A stretch of 47,070 nt of DNA from positions 1-47,070 of the forward strand of contig JANQMN010000059.1 in assembly GCA_028280065.1 (NCBI GenBank), given 5' to 3'. The stretch comes from Hahella sp. (GTDB taxonomy: Bacteria; Pseudomonadota; Gammaproteobacteria; Pseudomonadales; Oleiphilaceae). The notes beneath the pieces are model-generated. The model was not told the DNA's origin. It searched no databases and was given only the letters and a program-made list of their open reading frames with translations. Numbering within the stretch: the stretch's first letter is position 1; every line of letters begins with the position of its first letter. The position numbers and the translations under genes were made by a program. Shown here piece after piece: positions 34,273 to 43,200 of this stretch.

Positions 34273-37200
34273 ATGACCTGTAAAGGACGCTCAGGAAGAT
34301 CGGTTTATCTATTTAATCACAAGTATTTGCCCAACAACATTTCAGGAACTGGCAGCAAGTTAAGGACCATTTCATTACTTCTGGGACTTTTGGTTTCTCT
34401 CGCCTCTATTCCCTTGGCAGCTGATACAATCGCAATTCCTGCACATACGATCCAAGTCCATCAGACCGGAAAGAAATTCAACAATAGCTGGATGCCATCA
34501 TTCGGAAGTTTTACAGGTTGGTATGCACAGAGACAGTTCAGTCCAAACTATGGTAGTCAGGATAATGAGGGATATCTTTCCTATACAATGCCTTCAGTTT
34601 GGTCAGATGGGGATGTAAGTGCTTCTTTTACTATTAAGGCTAATAGTGCATCGGGCTGGTCACCTGGAATAGCTACAGTAAGACTTGAAATACATGATTT
34701 CACCACGAATGAAACAATTGTGAGCAGGGAGCTTAGTGATCTTGATTATCCGAGCGGTCAGTTTAGAACTTACAATGTGTCTGCAAATTTAGCAGGGAGA
34801 AAAGACCATCTGATATCTGCGAGAGTGTATTGGTACGGAAAAATAACTGTCCTCCACTATACGACAATTATCAACTATGTTGCCCCCCCAACGATTGAGT
34901 TAGTTAGCCCGCAGGGCAATATCAATATTGAGGTTGGACGTCCAGCGAACTTTCTTGTCGATGCCACTGACGGAGAAGGATTGTCGTCAATATATCTATT
35001 TGCGAATCAACAAATTGTCGACTCTGATGGCTGGTTTCCTCCAGCTAACTTAACCGAATATGAACTCACCTGGACTCCTCATCAGACGGGAGAGTATAGC
35101 GTCTATGCCAGAGTAACCGATACAGAGAATTTAACGGATGACTCTGATCCTATTACAGTTTCAGTCATCAATACGCCGCCAGAGATTGTATCCCTTAGTC
35201 CAGCACCTAATTCTCAAGTCGAAGCAAACTCACTTACGACGATTGAAGTCGAGACAAGCGATATTCAAGGCGTGAGCAGGGTGGAATTCACTGTAAACGG
35301 AGAATTTAAACATACTGATGGTGACAAGCCCTTCACCTTTGATTGGCAACCCTCGGTGGAAGGTTCACATGAGATCAAAATCGTTGTCGTTGATGGATAT
35401 GGTGAAGAATCATCAGTAATTGCAAACTACTCTGCTGTGGCGGCTAATGATGGCCCGCCTATAGTCGGTATAACCAGTCCTTCTCTCAATGATGTAGTGG
35501 ATGTCAATAAGTTAAATCTCGTAGCCGTTGAAGCAACAGATAGTGATGGAATTGATTATGTTGAGCTCATCGTAGAAGGCTATCCACCCTACATTGACGA
35601 AGAGTATCCTTTTGCATTTGAATGGACACCGACTGTCGAAAGACAATACAGCTTATACGCAAAGGCCGTTGATCAAAAGGGAGCTGTTGCCAAATCTGAA
35701 ACAATCACAGTTGAAGGAAAAGTTCCGAGAACACCACCAACAACACGCATTACCTCGCCTGCCAGTGGCGTAACCATTCAGGTCAATCAAGAAATTACAA
35801 TTAAAGCTGAGGCGTCAGACAATGTTAGTGTGGACAAAGTAGTCATTGCTGCGGCAAAAGATGGTCTAAATAGCGCAGGATCGAAAGAGTTCTTAAATCC
35901 GCCCTATGAAATGGTGTGGAAAGCTTTTAGCATCGGCCAATACACGATTGTGTCTCGAGCTTATGATAACGAAGGCACTAGTATTGAGTCCGAACGAGTG
36001 ATTATAAATGTTGTCGATACTTCCAGGCCCACCGTAGCTATTACAACCCCTTACAATCAAGATCGTATTGCATTAGGAGACACTATAAATGTCTACGCGG
36101 AAGCACATGATGACAAACGAGTTGCATTGGTTGAGTTTTACGTCGATGGTCAGAAGATAGGTGAAGATTCAACCTCACCCTATCGAGTAAGCTGGACAGC
36201 AGATAGACTGGGCTACCGTGATTTTGTTGCTTTCGCTTCAGATGATGACGGCAACCGTACGCCTTCATTAGTTACTAAACCAAGAGTAGTCGATTCTTCT
36301 ACATCAGATACCGATATCACCATTCAAATTGCTGCTCCCATGCAAGGTGCTCAGCTAGAAACAGGCAAACCCCACAACATTGTGGTAGACGCCAGTGATG
36401 CGGATGGAACCATCACCCATGTGTCGATCTATACTTCTGAAAATGAAAGCACGCCCATTGGCACCATATCCTCCGGCAACTCGATTACGTGGGTACCTAA
36501 AACGCCAGGCAATTTCTTCTTGTTTGCTGATGCCACCGACAATTCTGGGAAGCAAAAGCGGTCTCCACTGGTTTCAATAGATGTGATTGATAGTGGTCAC
36601 TCGTCTGAAGCCCCAACGGGATTCATCTATGGCTTGGACACGTCAGGCCAGCAAACACACTACTATGACATTGAACTGGGCGAAAGCGGTGAGCTATTTG
36701 TTGACGCTACTGATGATGTCAGCGTGGACTCCATTGAATTCTTTGTTGGATCAGAATCGTTGGGCATTTTTTCCGGACCGAATGCGTCGACAACCTGGAC
36801 GCCATCAACGACAGGTAATCATCAGGTATATGCCGTAGTTAAAGATAACGAAGGCCAGTCGATACAAACTAACTTTGTTACGTTTATCGTTACCCAAACG
36901 ATAGAAATCTATCCCCAAGTAGACATTACTGTGCCTCTAAATGGTGAAAAGTTTGCTATTGATGAAAACCTCATTGTTAAAGTAAATGCGACGGATGAGG
37001 ATGGTTCTGTACAGTATGTGAATCTTTATGTGGATGGTGAATTTTATAAGCAACTTCTAGATCCGCCATTTGAATTTCCTTGGAGTGCATCAACAGCAGG
37101 AACCTACAGTTTTACTGCAAAGGCCTTCGATAATGACCATTTGAACTCACTTTCAACGGCTGTTGATGTGATCGTCGGAGAGGCGATTGGATCGCTATCA

Positions 37201-40200
37201 GGTAATGACTGTGCCTTTGGGGACTCAGGTTTCTGCACCATTGAAATTAACTGGACGGCATCATTTTCTAGTGCACCAGTGCTTCGGATCAAAAAAGGGG
37301 ATGCGTTAGTTAATATCGTTGAACTGCCGCTGAATCAGACATCTGGAGTTGTCTCTATCACAGTGGACGGCACCTATAAAGACCTCGAATTGCTATCGCA
37401 CCGGGGAGCAGCTAAGTCTTTAGCGGCATTGAGAGTCCGAGGTATCAGCGAAAATGTGGACCTATTTGCAGATCCTTCAACGACTTGCGAGATTGCACGG
37501 AATAAGCAAAGTTGCAATATCTGGCTGGGATGGAATGTTCTTGAAGAAATGTGTTTATTCCGGGGTTTCGGCACCACAGATGCAGACAAGCTTGCGTGTA
37601 CTTCCGAAATCCCTGTGGAAATAGAGCGTCCGGCAACAACTGGTTGGTCAGTCAGTGTAGGACAAGACAGTGAAACATTCGTTCTGCGTCCTCAGGCAGA
37701 TCTTAATGAAGTGGCAGCAAGTGTTGATTTACAAGGAGTCAAAACACCCTGGGGCGAACTGATAGTTCAAAGCAATGGTATCCTGCAAGAAGATGGCACC
37801 GCCTACTGTATTGCTGATCCCACAACCTGTGTTGTTTCTGTGTCTGCAGAGGCAGGTGATACTGAAACACAAGTTTGCCTTTGGCAGGATGGCGTTCTTG
37901 CCACATGTTTCGACGCGATCGCGGCTCATGATTTTGTGTTAGAGAATAGACTATCGATCATAGAGCTGAGGCATGGATACGAATACTCTGGCCGATTACT
38001 TTCTCAGGTTGAGTTATTCGCCAAACTCCCTGAATTGAATGATGTGGATATTGTCACCATTCAAAGTTGTCAACTGAGTCTGCAAGAAAATACATGTGAT
38101 ATGCAGATTCAGATTCCTGACATTGGGTCGCTTTGCATTTTTCAAGAAAACACCAATTTAGGTTGCGGCAATCAGAATATATTGACGCTGCAAGCGTCTC
38201 GTTTTGGGACTCGGTACTACCTTCGAGAAGGAAACTCCATTGAGTCCCCCATTTTAGGAACGTTTCTCCTGAAAGCTGAAGTACCTGACCACAGCATTGA
38301 AGTCACTCCAAGCTGTCACGTGGCGGAATTTCCATTTACATGTCCTGTAATGCTCGAGTGGAGTTCCACCACAGAAGATCCGGTCTGCCTTTATGCAAAT
38401 GACGAGCTAAAAGGCTGCAAAGGTCCAGGAGAAGAAGTATATGCGGGTCTCTTAACCTATTACATTGGATTGCCTTCAGAAAGTTATCCGAAGACTGTAT
38501 TTGAACTTCGAGGGCAGCAGGACTTTGTCCTGGTAAAAGCAGAAGCTGAAGCAACAAATGAACTAGAAATTGATTTATCAGCCTACTTTGTTAGTGACCG
38601 AGATGGAGCTTGTGTGTTAAACAGCGATGGCGACTGTGAACTGTGGTTCGATTGGCAAACGAATATTACAGATATAACTATCTGTCTTGGACATCTTAAT
38701 GCAGACGGGTCTTGGAGTGCCATCGCAGCATGTGAACCCTCAGGGAGTGTTAGAGATCTGCGTCAAGCGGGAACACATGTCTTTGAACTGAGAGCGATGG
38801 TAGGTGACGACTTTGTCCCTCTCATGGAATACCCAATAGAAGTAACCGAACATCATTTTGCTGTTACGTTAAAAGAGTCAGAGGATTGTGAGATATACAT
38901 CGGCCAAACCTGCAGTAGGACACTTGAATGGGAAGAACTAGCCGATGGACGCATTGTTTACGTCTTTTCCTCTGCCAATGACCTGCCCATTGGGTATGGC
39001 TTAACAGGAGACTGGGTATCGCTAGGCGTTGGCACGCATAACCTTCAGCTTGGATTCTATAATGAAGACGGTGAGACGCGAACATATGTCGGGGACAAAA
39101 TCACTATCAATGTAAATCAAGTTTCCCCGGTTAGTCCTCCTTCACCCAGCAAATACAGCACCTCCCAGCTTACAAGCCAACCATACTCAGGCTTGTCCAC
39201 AACCGTTTCAGCCGTCTACGACTACAACGGCGACGGCAAAGAAGACATCGCTGTACAGGTAGGCGGTAGCGACAGCGGCACAGAATTCATCGCTTACGGC
39301 CAAGGCAATGTCGCCGGTCAAGACTCCAGCACCAGCAGTACCTTCCACCCGATCACCCAGGAAACCAGCACTCAAAAAGAGGTTATTCCAGGAGGGGCAC
39401 TTGGCGGTAAAGCCGATGTCAGTGTCAATGGTACCTTTAACTATTCGATTCCTATTGCCGTTGCGCCGGGTGCAAGTGGAACCGAGCCTCAGATCCAACT
39501 CTCTTATTCCAGTGGTGGTGGCAACGGTTTGGTCGGCGTTGGCTGGGATGTTTCCGGCGTGGAGATGGTGACCGATTGCCCCACAGTGTATGCGTTGGAT
39601 GGATATGTATCACCAACCGGACGCTACTGTTTGAATGGGCAGAGACTGAGTCAAGTCGGAGACTATGAATACCGCACTGAAAACGAAAGCTTTACAAAGA
39701 TTCTCTTTACCGGCTTTGCCTTTGAAGTTTGGTATAAATCGGGTGAAAAAGCCCTGTTTAGAAGGGAATTTGACGATATTAGCGGCCGTAGAAAATACCT
39801 ATTAAGAACCGTTAGCGACCGATTTGGAAATACCCGAAGTTACAGCTATGACATAAACCTGGAATCCGGAGAAGTCTACATAGACCGTATTTCCTATCCA
39901 GGGGGGTATGTCGTTTACGACTATGAGGATCGTTTCGATAAAATCAAAGGATACGACCTTGGCGAACGTAACGAAATCAACCGGCGTCTCGATAAAGTGC
40001 GGACGTTTTCTGAAGGGGATCACCTGGTTGCGGATTACGACCTAACCTATGCAGACGAAGTCGATGCAGATGGAACATCTCCTTACTCGAAACTGGTATC
40101 TGTTCAGCAATGTTCGGCGAATGGCTTTTGCCTAGCACCGACCACCTTTGATTGGTACGAGGGCAAGAAAGTCACCAGCACCCGAACGATTGAGTTAGAT

Positions 40201-43200
40201 TTCTCCGATCCCCAGGAACATGTCTTTGCTTATCCCGATTTTGATGGCGATGGGCAGCGAGAAATCGCATTCCGGAAGGCACATCTATGGCACGTCGTAT
40301 TTCCTGGTAATGAAACGAAAGAAATACCGGTCATCGACCATCAAACAGGCCGGATCTCCTTTACCAAAGAAACGGATTTTGATGGTGACGGACGCACAGA
40401 CTTTTTAATTCCCAAGGGTAATTGGCATTGGTATCGATGGGATGAAAACTTTGTCCGAGAAAGTTCCGATATCGATGCGGGCATTACGACGGAAGGCGAC
40501 CGAAGTTTTGAAAATGCCGTTATCGCGGATTTGAATGGTGATGGCTTACAGGACCTAGCGCTGCAGTTCGACGGAAAGCTACAAATTCGGCGCAATCTTG
40601 GCGGCCAATACACACCGCACATTCCTACAACGATTGATGTGTCGCCGCTCAAGCGCGCGATGCCGATTGATATGGATGGCGATGGTAAACAGGAGTTGCT
40701 GATCCCCAGAACGAGCCCGAAATCGTTGAGCTTGGTGACCTACCTTAGCGATACAGAGGTGACTGAGAAGACGGTATTTGGCGATTCACACGAATACAAC
40801 TACACCTTGGCGGATGTCAATGGAGACGGTCTGCAGGACTATATTTACGTCGATTCCAACAATGGTACTGAGCAGTTCTACGTTGCCTTCAATAACGGAA
40901 AAGACTTTAACGCGGGCGTTCCAACCAATATCGAAGCAGGAGCCCGCCCCATTGCCGGGAACTTCAATGATGATCCCCTGCAAGAAGTCTACTTCAAACG
41001 TGATACGCAAAAGACGTTCTATTTCGCCTATCAGCCAAACGATGGCAGTTTCACGGAAACGCCACTCAACATTGACGTCAAAGAAAACCTGGAAGCCGAA
41101 AAAGACGATCTGTGGACGGTCGACCTGGATGGTGATGGCACCAATGACTTCATTAATAAGCTCTGTATTCGCACAAGTAGCATCGAAGCCTATGACCATA
41201 GTGGTCGAATCATTAACAGTTTTAATGATTGCGGAAAGGTTAATTTGGAAATCCACCAAACCACCGACGATTTGGCCCAGGATGGACCACAGGATTACAT
41301 TCGCGCTGTCAACAATGGACAGGGAATGCAGTATGTCGTGAAGTACCAACGGCCCACGACCACTCACCAAAGTGCATTCCCGGTAATGTCCGTGAACTCT
41401 GGTGTGACCGTGGTCGACGAGCTTGAATACCAGGAAGGTCAGGGCCAGGAGTATACGACCAAGAGCACCCAAACCTATGCCTTTAATCACTTAAAGATTC
41501 ACATGAGCGGATTGGGCAGTCTCGGATATGAGGAGATCGTCAAAACCAGTACCAATAACGCCGGTGTCAAAAGTATTACGACGACCACTAACAGCCAGGA
41601 CTGGGAAAAACGCACACACACCATGCCGACACGGGTCACGCTGCAAGTGAAGAAAGAAGGCGATGCCAACTTCGTAACCCTTTCAGAAAGCGAAACCGAA
41701 TATCGCACCGTCAATCGTGCGGGAGGAAAATATCCAACGGATACGGGTTGGTACAGCTACGTCTGGAAAACCACGGCGACAGAACGAGAACTGGATAACC
41801 AAATTAAAGGGATCACTACCACGGAATACAGCCCGGATCTCGCGGGGTATTTCGATCCCAATTTCACGGATTTCGGGAAAGATCCCGAGGGTTACCCGCT
41901 GACCGGTGTTGCCGGCAACATGATTACCGTCGATACCCAGGTGAGTGACGGAAATGGCGGTACTTCAAGGATTGTCACCGCAAGTGATTACACCCAAGAG
42001 AACTTTACGGATTGGATTCTTGGCCGTGTGACGCGTTCACAGTCGGTATCTACCCACCCAGAACGTAGCGGAAATGGAACCAAAACCAGTGCTTGGAATT
42101 ACTATTCGGATACCGGTGCACTACACGAAGAAATTGTAGAGCCGGACAATCCAGAACTCTATCTAAAAACAACTTATCAATATGATCCTAACCACGGCGG
42201 AAAAAGCAAAGTTACTGTGTCGGATCATGCTGGTAATGCGCGTACCACAGATTTTGAATGGGATCGGTTAGGGCGTTTTGTGACGGGTGTAGAAGATGCC
42301 TTAGGACAACGTGTCGAAACCACATATCACCCGGTCTGGGGCAAAAAAGTCCGAACGATTGATCCTAACTTTAACCAATCGACCTGGCACTACGATGGAT
42401 TTGGACGGGTAAAATCGTCCACCACTCCGGCGGGAGTCACATCGCATGTGGAATATCTGGCCTCAGACCAACCAGAAGCCCGCTATATTCTGCATACCTG
42501 GCAAGAATTTTCTTGTAACGAGGGGGCCGGTGGTCAGTGTACGTCTGGTGAAAGTTGGCAATACCTCAATGTACGGGGCGATACCATCGAACAACATAGC
42601 CGCAATGCGATAGGCACCATCGTTAAAGTTCGACATGAGTACACTGAAGATGGGGTGTTGTATCGCACCTCTGAGCCGTTTACCGGCGAGTCAGCGACTC
42701 ATTGGACGACCAACGAAGAGTTCGATGTATTGAACCGGCCATTAAAAATACGTAGTCCGTATCCAAACGATAGTGAGAACCTGGCAACCGTTGAGTTTAA
42801 GGCGAATCAGAAAATCATAACCAATGGGTTAGGGCAAAAGCGCCGTGAGACCTGGACCTTTGATGGCAAATTAAAAGAAGTCATGGATGAAGGCGCAAAT
42901 ACCATTCGTTATACCTATGACTTGGCCGGGAATACCAAACGTATCGATGTGAATGCCGACGGCACTACCACAACTGAATTTCAGTACGATCTGCGCGCAC
43001 GCAAGCTGTGGATGAAAGATCCCTCTAAAGGTGAGTGGCAGTATCACTACAACGCTTTTGGTGAACTCCTCGCCCAGAAAGACGCCGAAGGGAATGTCAT
43101 CTGTCATGAGTACGATACCTTAGGCCGTATGATTCGTCGCGTTGATGGTTTTGGAGAGAGTAGTTGGAAAACTCGTGCGAGCAACAACTGTTCTAGCGCA

